Shown here in pieces: positions 25,194 through 33,361 of a stretch of 33,451 nucleotides of DNA. The position numbers and the translations under genes were made by a program. The stretch comes from Sulfurimonas sp. (GTDB lineage Bacteria; Campylobacterota; Campylobacteria; Campylobacterales; Sulfurimonadaceae), in the NCBI GenBank assembly GCA_003978465.1, contig QNZS01000063.1:1-33451 (forward strand), given 5' to 3'. The notes beneath the pieces were generated by a model. The model saw only the letters and a program-made list of their open reading frames with translations. It did no database searches and had not been told where the DNA came from. Numbering within the stretch: position 1 is the first letter of the stretch; every line of letters begins with the position of its first letter.

Positions 25194-26318
25194 TTATCCT
25201 ACTACCTTCCAATTGAAGTATTTTAAATTTGCATTTGAGGTAACTGCAATCCCTTCTTCTCTTCCAACAAAGCCTAGTTTTTCAGTTGTTGTCGCTTTTA
25301 CATTAACTCGACTCATATCAATTCCAAGTATCAGTGAAATTACTTCTCTCATCTGAGTCTTGTATTTAGCAATACGAGGTTTTTGTGCAGCTATTGTTAT
25401 ATCTGCATTTATAATTACAAAACCAAAACTGTTTAGTTTTGTAACAACTATTTTGAGCAGTTGTTTAGAGTCTATTCCTTTATACTTATCATCATTATCA
25501 GGAAAGAGCATACCTATATCACCCATTCCAGCTGCACCTAAAAGGGCATCTATAAGTGAGTGTAGGGCTACATCACCATCACTATGTGCTAAAAATCCGT
25601 AATCAGATTCTATCTTTACACCACCAAGCCACATTTCACCTGATGTATCAAAAGCATGGACATCAAAGCCATTACCACTTAAGGTATCACTTGAAGGTGC
25701 ATCCAAACAGGGGATAGTATTTAAATCTTTAATATAGGTAATTTTATGTGCATCTTCATCACCTAAGATAAAAGTACGCTTACCACCGTTTGCTACAATA
25801 GCACTGCTCTCATCTGTAAACTCTATATCTGTATTAAGAGCATCTCTTAAAACATCTGTTGAGGAGAGTTGCGGTGTCTGAATTCGCTTAACCTTATCTC
25901 TATCTATAGTCTCGTTCTCATATACAATGGTATCAGTTACATTGAGGTAGGGTACAATGCAGTCACTTTGACCTTTATGAGCGATTATATGTTCTAAAAA
26001 ATCTTCATTAACACAGGCTCGTGCGATATCACTTACTAATACATATTTGCTCTTTACTGAAGTGAGCGCATTTTTTAAAGATTCTTGTCTTGTCTTTCCA
26101 CCTTTGACAAAAGTGAAACTTGCATAATTTTTCATAAAAGCTATATCTTCATCAGAAGAAACAAGAATAATTTGTGAGAATTTTCCTGTTTTTTTGAGCT
26201 TTTGTGCTACAAATTGCCACAGTGGCTGATGATTTATACGTAGCCAGTGCTTTTTTACACCCATTGAAAACCGGCTAGAATTACCAGCAGATAATAAGAT
26301 TAAAGATAAATCAGACAA
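25194..26318 (-). CDS. ispDF: Bifunctional IspD/IspF isoprenoid enzyme
   Basis: It carries out two steps of the MEP pathway to isoprenoid precursors in the cytoplasm. The IspD cytidylyltransferase (about 1-210) shows LILLSAGNSSRFSMGVKKHW and VLVSDIARACV. The IspF cyclase (about 215-374) shows GNGFDVHAFD with the metal ligands, GFLAHSDGDVALHSLIDALL, and ATTTEKLGFVGREEGIA. The fused form is typical of Campylobacterota. The start is TTG at 26318 with GAGGTGA well placed upstream. It heads the operon with the orphan regulator. Confidence 0.95.
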   Translation of the reverse strand: MSDLSLILLSAGNSSRFSMGVKKHWLRINHQPLWQFVAQKLKKTGKFSQIILVSSDEDIAFMKNYASFTFVKGGKTRQESLKNALTSVKSKYVLVSDIARACVNEDFLEHIIAHKGQSDCIVPYLNVTDTIVYENETIDRDKVKRIQTPQLSSTDVLRDALNTDIEFTDESSAIVANGGKRTFILGDEDAHKITYIKDLNTIPCLDAPSSDTLSGNGFDVHAFDTSGEMWLGGVKIESDYGFLAHSDGDVALHSLIDALLGAAGMGDIGMLFPDNDDKYKGIDSKQLLKIVVTKLNSFGFVIINADITIAAQKPRIAKYKTQMREVISLILGIDMSRVNVKATTTEKLGFVGREEGIAVTSNANLKYFNWKVVG

Positions 26319-26459
26319 TAAATCACCTCAAAATAGTTATGTGTTACGAAATTATACACTTAATAATCTTTTCCTACCTTTAGGAACTACTTTTATACCC
26401 ATATATAAATTAAATATGTAGATAACCTATTAACTTTAGCTTAGATTAACTTTATTTGA

Positions 26460-27896
<1,437 letters not shown>

Positions 27897-27987
27897 ACTA
27901 AAACTTAAAAAAGTAATATTTAAATAAGATAATACTAGTCTTGTTTAAATATGCTAGTATGCGAAAATAAATTAAAGGAAAATTTTA

Positions 27988-29163
27988 ATGACTGAAGAAA
28001 TAGTAAGAACAGCACTTTCAAAAGTAATGTATCCAGGATTTACAAAGGATATCATAACTTTTGGTTTTGTTAAAGATATAAATATTGATGGTACAGCAGT
28101 AAGTTTTACTGTTGATATTACATCAAGTGCACCAGAAGTTGCACAAGAGATCAAAGATAAATCGGCTGAAGCACTTAAAGATGCTGGTGCTACTACGATT
28201 AATTGTAATATTAAAGCACCTGTACTACCTAAAGAATCTTCATCTCAAGGTAAGAATATTGCACCACAAGTTAAAAACTTCTTGATGGTAAGTTCAGGTA
28301 AAGGTGGAGTTGGAAAATCAACTTCATCAGTAAATATTGCAGTTGCTCTCGCTGCACAAGGACTTAAAGTAGGTCTATTAGATGCAGATATTTATGGTCC
28401 AAATATCCCTCGTATGATGGGTTTAAACGGTGTTAAACCAGAAGTTACTGGAAACAAAGTTATGCCTCTTAAAGCTTATGGTATCGAAATGATGTCTATG
28501 GGTGCACTTATGGATGAAGGTCAAGCTTTAATATGGCGTGGATCTATGATAATGAAAGCAATTGAGCAATTCTTACGTGATATTTTATGGTCAGAGTTAG
28601 ATATTCTAGTTATCGATATGCCACCAGGAACTGGTGATGCTCAGCTTACTCTTGCTCAGTCTGTACCGGTTACAGCTGGTATTACAGTAACAACACCTCA
28701 GAGTGTTTCTTTAGATGACTCACGTCGCTCATTAAGCATGTTCAAAAAACTTGATATTCCAGTTGCTGGAGTTATTGAGAATATGAGTGGGTTTATTGCT
28801 CCCGATACTGGTGTTGAGTATGATATCTTTGGTAAAGGAACATCTAAGCCTATGGCAGAAGAATTCGATACTAAAGTTATCGCTGAGATACCAATAGAAC
28901 CATCAATCAGAACTGGTGGAGATGAAGGTAAACCTATTGTTTTTGCTAATCCAACTTCTGAGTCTGCAAAACGCTTTATAGCTGCTGCTGCTTCAATTTG
29001 GGCAACAATCGAAGAGATTAATGCAAATGGTGGAGTTGATAATAAAGGTGTTCAGCCTACAACACCTCCAGGAGTATCTGCTTGTTCAACTGGTGCTGCA
29101 CCAGAACCTAAAAAAGAAGCATCATCTGATGAGTCTTGTGGTACAGGATGTGGTTGTCATTAA
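27988..29163 (+). CDS. mrp: Mrp/ApbC-type iron-sulfur carrier ATPase
   Basis: It carries iron-sulfur clusters to target proteins. An N-terminal FSCA/DUF59 domain (about 5-70) precedes the deviant Walker A SGKGGVGKST (103-112) and the DADIYGPNIPRM switch. In many Mrp proteins a CxxC follows ENMS, but here it reads ENMSGFIAPDTG, with Ala271 and no cysteine. A Cys-rich tail (CGTGCGCH) ends the protein and may bind the cluster instead. AAAGGA precedes the ATG. It follows thiC by 91 bases. Confidence 0.93.
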   Translation: MTEEIVRTALSKVMYPGFTKDIITFGFVKDINIDGTAVSFTVDITSSAPEVAQEIKDKSAEALKDAGATTINCNIKAPVLPKESSSQGKNIAPQVKNFLMVSSGKGGVGKSTSSVNIAVALAAQGLKVGLLDADIYGPNIPRMMGLNGVKPEVTGNKVMPLKAYGIEMMSMGALMDEGQALIWRGSMIMKAIEQFLRDILWSELDILVIDMPPGTGDAQLTLAQSVPVTAGITVTTPQSVSLDDSRRSLSMFKKLDIPVAGVIENMSGFIAPDTGVEYDIFGKGTSKPMAEEFDTKVIAEIPIEPSIRTGGDEGKPIVFANPTSESAKRFIAAAASIWATIEEINANGGVDNKGVQPTTPPGVSACSTGAAPEPKKEASSDESCGTGCGCH

Positions 29164-29185
29164 TTGACAGTTTGTCTTTACTTTA

Positions 29186-29224
29186 AAAAGCCAGTAGCTA
29201 CTTTTGTAGTTACTGGCTTTTTTT
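29186..29224 (+). terminator. Rho-independent terminator after mrp
   Basis: GCCAGTAGCTAC and GTAGTTACTGGC form a 12-base stem with one G-T pair around a TTTT loop. They are flanked by AAAA upstream and followed by seven T. It is the strongest terminator in the window, and it closes the conserved part before the accessory array. Confidence 0.92.
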
Positions 29225-29332
29225 ATACCAAAAAATTAGTTAATATCAGTATCTGATGTTAACTGAATATGAAATTTTTATGTAGTTACAAGATCTTTTG
29301 ATAACATTATGAGAAATTTGATTAAGAAAGTC

Positions 29333-29530
29333 TTAGTATTTATTCATGATATCATTTACGATGTGTGTTGTGAGCCCATCTTTTACAACTAAAGCAGTTA
29401 TAGTTACTTTCCCAACTGCTCCTTTGATGCTGAGGGATACAAAGTTTAAAGAGACATTTATAATTGTTGCTTCAGCAAGGGCTAAAAGTATAAGAGTAAC
29501 GATTAGGAGCAATGTAAATTTTGTATGCAT
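29333..29530 (-). CDS. Possible small exported protein
   Basis: From ATG 29530 the frame gives a signal-peptide-like start (MHTKFTLLLIVTLILLALAEA) and about 44 more residues rich in Val, Ile and Lys (SIKGAVGKVTITALVVKDG). There is no ribosome binding site and no recognised family, so it may be the start of a dead gene. Apart from this, 29225-29766 is AT-rich with no supported gene. Confidence 0.3.
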   Translation of the reverse strand: MHTKFTLLLIVTLILLALAEATIINVSLNFVSLSIKGAVGKVTITALVVKDGLTTHIVNDIMNKY

Positions 29531-29766
29531 GAAGCACACTAACTATTGAAATATAGTCAAGACTAACAAAAAACTTTTAAATATTAAATGAGAGTTTATA
29601 GGAATAAGTAAATATTATTCGATTGAAATGGAATAGATTTAACTACATAATCTTTTGTTAATAAATTTACAGTAAATATTTATTCCGTATTTCTATCTAA
29701 TATATCGTAACCAAGAGACTTATTGTTATTATCTTTCCATTAAATCTAAATTTTATAATCCCAAGT

Positions 29767-29940
29767 CTATTTCTCAGTTTTATTATATGCTGCTTTTTTC
29801 ATTGCATCAAATTCTTTTTGCATCTCTCCAACAAGTATATCTTTTTCTCTTTCTGCTTCTTCTATTTTTTTAAGAATTTCTCTTCTTTCTTTTTCCATTT
29901 CCGCAATACTTGCATTTATCTCTGGTAGTGTTCGTTGCAT
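29767..29940 (-). CDS. Small coiled-coil protein, array family A copy 1
   Basis: This 57-residue protein begins MQRTLPEINASIAEMEKE and continues as one charged helix (ILKKIEEAEREKDILVGEM) ending NKTEK. It is predicted to be a coiled coil. The start at 29940 is set by AAGGA upstream and by the paralog at 30726-30890, which shares start, ribosome site and promoter. The MxRTL opening loosely recalls the oligomerisation helix of H-NS-like proteins, but no DNA-binding part is present. Function unknown. Confidence 0.6.
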   Translation of the reverse strand: MQRTLPEINASIAEMEKERREILKKIEEAEREKDILVGEMQKEFDAMKKAAYNKTEK

Positions 29941-29969
29941 GTTTATATTATTCCTTCTATATGTTATTT

Positions 29970-29990
29970 GTTTCACACTAATTATAGGTA
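29970..29990 (-). promoter_or_regulatory. Array promoter copy 1
   Basis: Read on the minus strand this is TACCTATAATTAGTGTGAAAC, carrying a TATAAT -10 box about 35 bases before the coiled-coil gene. Near copies lie at 30925-30945, 31292-31312 and 32135-32155, each upstream of a different minus-strand gene. Confidence 0.55.
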
Positions 29991-30000
29991 GTATTTCTTA

Positions 30001-30144
30001 ATGAATGGTGTACAGTTAGTAAGAATAAAAGGTATATATAAAAGTAAATTAGATGATAAGGGAGAATCCATTGAAGATGTACTTCCTGGTGTAAGTAAAT
30101 CTTCAGTTAGTTTGATAAAAGGAAAAAGTTATCAAACATATTAG
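30001..30144 (+). pseudogene. Serine recombinase C-terminal HTH fragment, copy 1
   Basis: ATG 30001 opens 47 codons. After an altered start the sequence is KGIYKSKLDDKGESIEDVL, then VSKSSVSLIKGKSYQTY and TAG. The pattern (basic KGxYKSKLD, then a helix-turn-helix SKSSxSxI) matches the DNA-binding tail of serine resolvases and invertases. The recognition helix is damaged and the frame stops early compared with copy 2. It could be expressed as a tiny protein, but it looks like a relic. Confidence 0.5.
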
Positions 30145-30319
30145 TTATTGTAATAAGGATAAATGGATAATCGAATTATATGAAAGTAATGCTTTTAATC
30201 TACTTAAATATTGGAGGTAACTAGAAAAGCTTATATTTTTGTTTCTATAATATACATCATTTAATTTTATGGGTCATTGATTTTCTTAAGAAGTTGCCTT
30301 TTTTCTATTTACATTTTTA

Positions 30320-30430
30320 CTAATACATTTTATATTTTATATTATGAGTATTGAGGTATTCGGATATCTCTTTCGTTGTAAGACCATTTGAATGAAGTCT
30401 ATGAATTAAGTTTAATTGGAATTGTTGTTT
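30320..30430 (-). pseudogene. HTH remnant of a recombinase or transposase
   Basis: A 37-codon minus-strand frame without a start reads QQFQLNLIHRLHSNGLTTKE and then ISEYLNTHNIKYKMY before TAG. This is the HTH often found in recombinases (LxxLHxxGLTxKEISxYLN, with N and I following). It lies in the otherwise gene-free stretch 30145-30523. Confidence 0.35.
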
Positions 30431-30523
30431 TTAAGGGAGAATATATTTACAGTTAACGCTTTAGTTATAGTTGTGACATTATATTCTACTACACCAACAT
30501 CTAGGTAACAATTTATATAATGA

Positions 30524-30722
30524 AACCTACTTCACCCTCACAATGTTGTCCAGTTGGGAAGAAGAAAAGGTATATATAAAAGTAAGCTAGATGATAAGGG
30601 AAGACATATTGAGGAGTTCCTTAGCAAATGTGTTAGTAAATCTTCAATCAGTAAGATAATAGATGTCAAGTATCAAACATTAGTCAGCTATTGTAATAAA
30701 AGAGAAATAGGGTCTTATCTAT
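30524..30722 (+). pseudogene. Serine recombinase C-terminal HTH fragment, copy 2
   Basis: This is an open frame of about 66 codons with no start codon. It reads QLGRRKGIYKSKLDDKGRHI, then EEFLSKCVSKSSISKIIDVK and YQTLVSYCNKREIGSYL to TAG. It is the complete DNA-binding tail of a serine recombinase (GRRKG linker plus helix-turn-helix) without the catalytic domain. It converges on the coiled-coil gene 30726-30890 with 3 bases between the two stops. Confidence 0.65.
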
Positions 30723-30741
30723 AGTCTAAAATCTATTTCTC
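30702..30741. terminator. Inverted-repeat junction between convergent genes, copy A
   Basis: GAGAAATAG (30702-30710) pairs with CTATTTCTC (30733-30741) across the stops of the recombinase fragment and the coiled-coil gene. It could act as a two-way terminator. Of the 32 bases from 30704, 30 are identical to 32553-32584 in a different gene pair. Confidence 0.5.
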
Positions 30742-30890
30742 AGTTCTCGACTTAACATTGCTGCTTTTTTCATCTCTGCGGCGATGATAACTTTTTCTCT
30801 TTCTGCTTCTTCAATTTTTTTAAGAATTTCTCTTTTTTCTTTTTCCATTTCCGCAATAATTGTGTTTATCTCTGATAGTGTTCGTGGCAT
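30726..30890 (-). CDS. Small coiled-coil protein, array family A copy 2
   Basis: This 54-residue paralog of the protein at 29767-29940 starts MPRTLSEINTIIAEMEKEK, continues ILKKIEEAEREKVIIAAEM and ends SRELRNRF. It has the same AAGGAATAATA ribosome site and the same promoter as copy 1. The near-identical N-terminal two thirds and divergent tails suggest a segment duplication followed by tail replacement. Confidence 0.6.
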   Translation of the reverse strand: MPRTLSEINTIIAEMEKEKREILKKIEEAEREKVIIAAEMKKAAMLSRELRNRF

Positions 30891-30924
30891 GTTCTTATTA
30901 TTCCTTCTTTATTTTATTTTAATT

Positions 30925-30945
30925 GTTTCATACTCATTATAGGTA
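30925..30945 (-). promoter_or_regulatory. Array promoter copy 2
   Basis: The minus-strand sequence TACCTATAATGAGTATGAAAC has a TATAAT -10 box upstream of the second coiled-coil gene. It matches copy 1 at 18 of 21 positions. Confidence 0.55.
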
Positions 30946-30972
30946 TTATTTCCTAATGAATGGTCTATCCTT

Positions 30973-31257
30973 CTAAACTTTTAGAAATAATTTCTTTAAA
31001 AAAGTCCCGGTCTTTGCTCTCAAAGTAAATGATAATATATTCAGTATAATATATATAACAGTGGTAAGTCGATCAGTAAAAATATCGTATTCCGATCCAA
31101 GAATATTTGCTAACCACCTTACAAAACTTCCATCTTGAAAATTAAAATACAATCCATAATACGAATAAGTATCTTTTGTTTCTATATTCCACATAATAAA
31201 CAAGATCACTACAGGAACACACAATCCTATCCATCTCCATGTTCTTTCTACTTCCAT
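30973..31257 (-). CDS. Small membrane protein of the array
   Basis: This 94-residue protein has a membrane helix near the N-terminus (WIGLCVPVVILFIMW), an external Tyr/Asp-rich loop (DTYSYYGLYFNFQDGSF), a second helix (TTVIYIILNILSFTL) and a basic tail (LKKLFLKV). AAAAGG lies eight bases before the ATG, and a copy of the array promoter lies upstream. No family is recognised. Confidence 0.6.
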   Translation of the reverse strand: MEVERTWRWIGLCVPVVILFIMWNIETKDTYSYYGLYFNFQDGSFVRWLANILGSEYDIFTDRLTTVIYIILNILSFTLRAKTGTFLKKLFLKV

Positions 31258-31291
31258 ATTATTGCCTTTTTATTTTGTTATTATTTATTTT

Positions 31292-31312
31292 GTTCTAAAC
31301 TAATTATACCTA
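31292..31312 (-). promoter_or_regulatory. Array promoter copy 3
   Basis: The minus-strand sequence TAGGTATAATTAGTTTAGAAC, with a TATAAT -10 box, lies upstream of the 94-residue membrane protein gene and is similar to copies 1 and 2. Confidence 0.5.
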
Positions 31313-31344
31313 TATATCTTATATGCAATAAAGAAATTTATCAG

Positions 31345-31562
31345 TTACCTATTCTTATAATGTGGATGTTTATATATTAGCTCTGGCATTGAAGTGTTTT
31401 CTGATTCAAGTCTAATGTATTCCCGATATTTACTATATGCATTATTAATCTGAGTATCAGTGACTTGGAGATAGTGTTTAAGTACACCTTGTGGAGCATG
31501 CCTAGACAGCTGTCAGCAACCATCCCCTCAATCTGGAAGTCAATCATCACATTCATCAACAC
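31345..31562 (-). pseudogene. C-terminal remnant of a tyrosine recombinase
   Basis: One frame gives DFQIEGMVADSCLG. With a one-base shift the sequence continues HAPQGVLKHYLQVTDTQI, then NNAYSKYREYIRLES and a stop at 31345-31347. LGH followed nine residues later by HY is the box II plus Tyr nucleophile layout of phage-type integrases. The upstream catalytic Arg region is absent, cut off at the junction with the third serine recombinase fragment. It is a dead piece of an integrase. Confidence 0.6.
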
Positions 31563-31565
31563 TCG

Positions 31566-31650
31566 TCTTCAATCAGTAAGATAATAGATGTCAAGTATCT
31601 AACACCAATCAGTTACTGTAATAAAAGAGAAATTGGATGTACTTTTTAGT
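31566..31650 (+). pseudogene. Serine recombinase C-terminal HTH fragment, copy 3
   Basis: The bases from 31566 to about 31633 closely match 30642-30709. They encode SSISKIIDVKYLTPISYCNK and REIGCTF before TAG. Only the last helices of the recombinase tail remain. As in copy 2, it ends just before the 3' end of a convergent minus-strand gene. Confidence 0.55.
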
Positions 31651-31658
31651 TCCTACTC

Positions 31659-32111
31659 TTATCCTTTATTGTACATCTTTTTATAATATTTATATTCACC
31701 TTTTGTTTCGCGATACTCTGTTTTTACTTCTTTCAGATAGTTCTCTACAAGGTATTCAATTCCATCAATTCCTTCATCTTCTAAAGTTTTAAGACGCTCT
31801 TCAAGTTGCCCTGAATATATATATAAGTCATCGACTAAACAGAAATCTAAAGTTTCCATGGACTCAATAAAATTCATTTTTTCGCTTTTAGATTCCTCTA
31901 TCATTTCTTGTAAGAATTCTTCCATTTTCTTTTCTATTTTCAATTTCTTATAGCGTTTTAGACCTCTTTCTTCCAGACCCCCACCATCGCTATCTTGATC
32001 AAACTCATCTACTTCACAAATAAAGAGTTTTAGACCTAACAATTTTCGCATGTTTGGATGATTTCTTAATTTGTCTAGTAGCGGTGTCTTGCTTGTTTTA
32101 TTCTTGCTCAT
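31659..32111 (-). CDS. Unknown acidic protein, array family B copy 1
   Basis: This is a 150-residue soluble protein. The conserved opening is TPLLDKLRNHPNMRKLLGLK followed by LFICEVDE. A charged helical middle (LEERGLKRYKKLKIE), SGQLEERLKTLEDEGIDGIE and a Tyr-rich end (EYKYYKKMY) follow. It is homologous along its whole length to the gene at 32575-33045. Small acidic helical proteins in arrays are sometimes immunity or antitoxin proteins, but nothing here proves that. A weak AAAAGG site precedes the ATG. Confidence 0.65.
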   Translation of the reverse strand: MSKNKTSKTPLLDKLRNHPNMRKLLGLKLFICEVDEFDQDSDGGGLEERGLKRYKKLKIEKKMEEFLQEMIEESKSEKMNFIESMETLDFCLVDDLYIYSGQLEERLKTLEDEGIDGIEYLVENYLKEVKTEYRETKGEYKYYKKMYNKG

Positions 32112-32134
32112 CTTATGCCTTTTCTATTTTATTT

Positions 32135-32155
32135 TACCATACTTATTATAGTGCT
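32135..32155 (-). promoter_or_regulatory. Array promoter copy 4
   Basis: The minus-strand sequence AGCACTATAATAAGTATGGTA, with a TATAAT -10 box, drives the family B gene. It is similar to copies 1-3 and sits back to back with the plus-strand promoter at 32175-32200. Confidence 0.5.
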
Positions 32156-32174
32156 TATTACTTTTAGTTTACTA

Positions 32175-32200
32175 AGAGTATAATAATTTAATAAAGGAGA
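32175..32200 (+). promoter_or_regulatory. Plus-strand array promoter and ribosome site
   Basis: AGAGTATAATAATTTAA, with a TATAAT box, is followed by TAAAGGAGA and the ATG at 32204. The first 17 bases are identical to 33333-33349, upstream of another membrane protein gene. The distance from the TATAAT box to the ATG is only about 20 bases, so the leader is short. Confidence 0.55.
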
Positions 32201-32203
32201 TTT

Positions 32204-32548
32204 ATGGACATAGATAGAATGGAATTTAAAGTTAACAATTTAAAAGAAAGAGTAGAAGAGCTATGTGATAAATCTAGTGCTTATGTTCGATATATAGTTT
32301 TAAGTGTATTGGGACTAGTCATCTCCCTGGGAAATATTATATCAAATATGTTATTTGGTTTTGATAATTTATATGAACATGGCGATTTTATTATTTATAT
32401 GTTGATCTTTTCAAGTTTCGCTTTTTTCATGATTAGAGCAATGAAAAGAGATGTGGATAGAGATCATTTAATTGCTAACAGCATTTATATGAGTGCTTTG
32501 ATAGAAATAGAAAACATGAAAAATAAATCTGAAACTTCTACAGAATAA
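32204..32548 (+). CDS. Small membrane protein with two helices
   Basis: This 114-residue protein has an N-terminal charged helix (MEFKVNNLKERVEELCDK), two membrane helices (YIVLSVLGLVISLGNII and FIIYMLIFSSFAFFMI), and a charged helical tail ending SETSTE. Both ends are probably cytoplasmic. AAAGGAGAT gives a strong ribosome site. It is divergent from the family B gene, with which it shares the promoter region, and is a candidate partner of it. No family is recognised. Confidence 0.65.
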   Translation: MDIDRMEFKVNNLKERVEELCDKSSAYVRYIVLSVLGLVISLGNIISNMLFGFDNLYEHGDFIIYMLIFSSFAFFMIRAMKRDVDRDHLIANSIYMSALIEIENMKNKSETSTE

Positions 32549-32551
32549 AAA

Positions 32552-32589
32552 AGAAATAGGGTCTAATCTATAGTTTAAAATCTACTTTC
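32552..32589. terminator. Inverted-repeat junction between convergent genes, copy B
   Basis: AGAAATAG (32552-32559) and CTACTTTCT (about 32583-32591) form an imperfect repeat around the stops of the membrane protein and family B copy 2. The plus strand also encodes the last residues of the recombinase tail (KKEIGSNL, stop), so this is a fourth, minimal relic of that fragment. Confidence 0.45.
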
Positions 32590-33045
32590 TCCAACTTTGA
32601 GTTTGTCATACTGCTCTTTGTGATATTCGTATGAATCTATCTCAACACTATAATCTGTCCTTGCAACTTGTAGGTAGTATTCTATAAGGTCTGTGATTCC
32701 ATCCACTTTACTCCATTCATATAATTTAAGTCGTTCTTCAAGTCGACATGAATCTACATAAAATGTATTCTCTAACCCTTCATTGAAGTCGTTTAGAAAG
32801 TCAATATAATTCACATTTTCACTTTCGCTTTCTAATAATAATAATTCTAAGTCTTTTTCTTTTTCTGCTTCTATCCCCAATTTCTTATATAGTTCTGAAC
32901 CTCTTTCCTGGAGATCCTCACCGTTACCATTATCCACCAACTCGTCTACTACACAAGTAAAGAGTTTTAGATCTAATAACTTTCTCATTTGTGGATGATC
33001 TCTTAATTGGTCTAGTAGTGGTGTTGTACTTTTTTCATTTTTCAT
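32575..33045 (-). CDS. Unknown acidic protein, array family B copy 2
   Basis: This 156-residue paralog of the protein at 31659-32111 opens TPLLDQLRDHPQMRKLLDLK followed by LFTCVVDE. It continues with LQERGSELYKKLGIEAE, SCRLEERLKLYEWSKVDGI, IEYYLQVARTDYS and YEYHKEQYDKL. It is acidic and helical, with no export signal. The two copies differ most in the middle, so the ends are the constrained parts. Its ribosome site is poor (TAGGTATAAAA before ATG). Confidence 0.65.
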   Translation of the reverse strand: MKNEKSTTPLLDQLRDHPQMRKLLDLKLFTCVVDELVDNGNGEDLQERGSELYKKLGIEAEKEKDLELLLLESESENVNYIDFLNDFNEGLENTFYVDSCRLEERLKLYEWSKVDGITDLIEYYLQVARTDYSVEIDSYEYHKEQYDKLKVGESRF

Positions 33046-33126
33046 TTTTATACCTATTTTATTTTAGCATATTATTTAATGCTTACTCTCAATCCTTTTC
33101 ATAGAAGTATGGTTCTGCGATATGTA

Positions 33127-33273
33127 TTATTTCTTTTGATCTAAATATGCTTTTGCTTTTGCTATTCGCCCACTTATCTGAATATCAGTTTCAGTTAATT
33201 TCTTTTGCTCTCGATATGCTTTTGCTTTTGCAAGTCTCTCAGTTCTTTGAGTATTATCTTCTTTTAATGCCAT
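33127..33273 (-). CDS. 48-residue protein built from an internal repeat
   Basis: ATG 33273, with AGAGAAGC upstream, opens 48 codons ending in TAA. The body is two copies of one motif: RLAKAKAYREQKK (residues 13-25) and RIAKAKAYLDQKK (residues 36-48), joined by LTETDIQISG. It is highly basic and helical and could bind nucleic acid. The linker TETDIQI resembles VTDTQI in the tyrosine recombinase remnant. It is divergent from the membrane protein at 33362. Confidence 0.5.
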   Translation of the reverse strand: MALKEDNTQRTERLAKAKAYREQKKLTETDIQISGRIAKAKAYLDQKK

Positions 33274-33332
33274 TGCTTCTCTTTATATCTAATTACATAA
33301 TCTTAGCATATAATTTAATACATACTCTCATT

Positions 33333-33355
33333 AGAGTATAATAATTTAAGAAAGG
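33333..33355 (+). promoter_or_regulatory. Plus-strand array promoter, second copy
   Basis: AGAGTATAATAATTTAA is identical to 32175-32191 and is followed by GAAAGGA ahead of the ATG at 33362. Confidence 0.55.
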
Positions 33356-33361
33356 ATTATT

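Noticed and set aside
29346-29549. Plus-strand 67-codon frame
   Set aside because: It is the complement of the more protein-like minus-strand frame with a signal-peptide start, and it has no ribosome site.
31377-31562. Minus-strand 61-codon frame as an intact small protein
   Set aside because: Its first part is the integrase remnant before the frameshift; the rest is out-of-frame reading.
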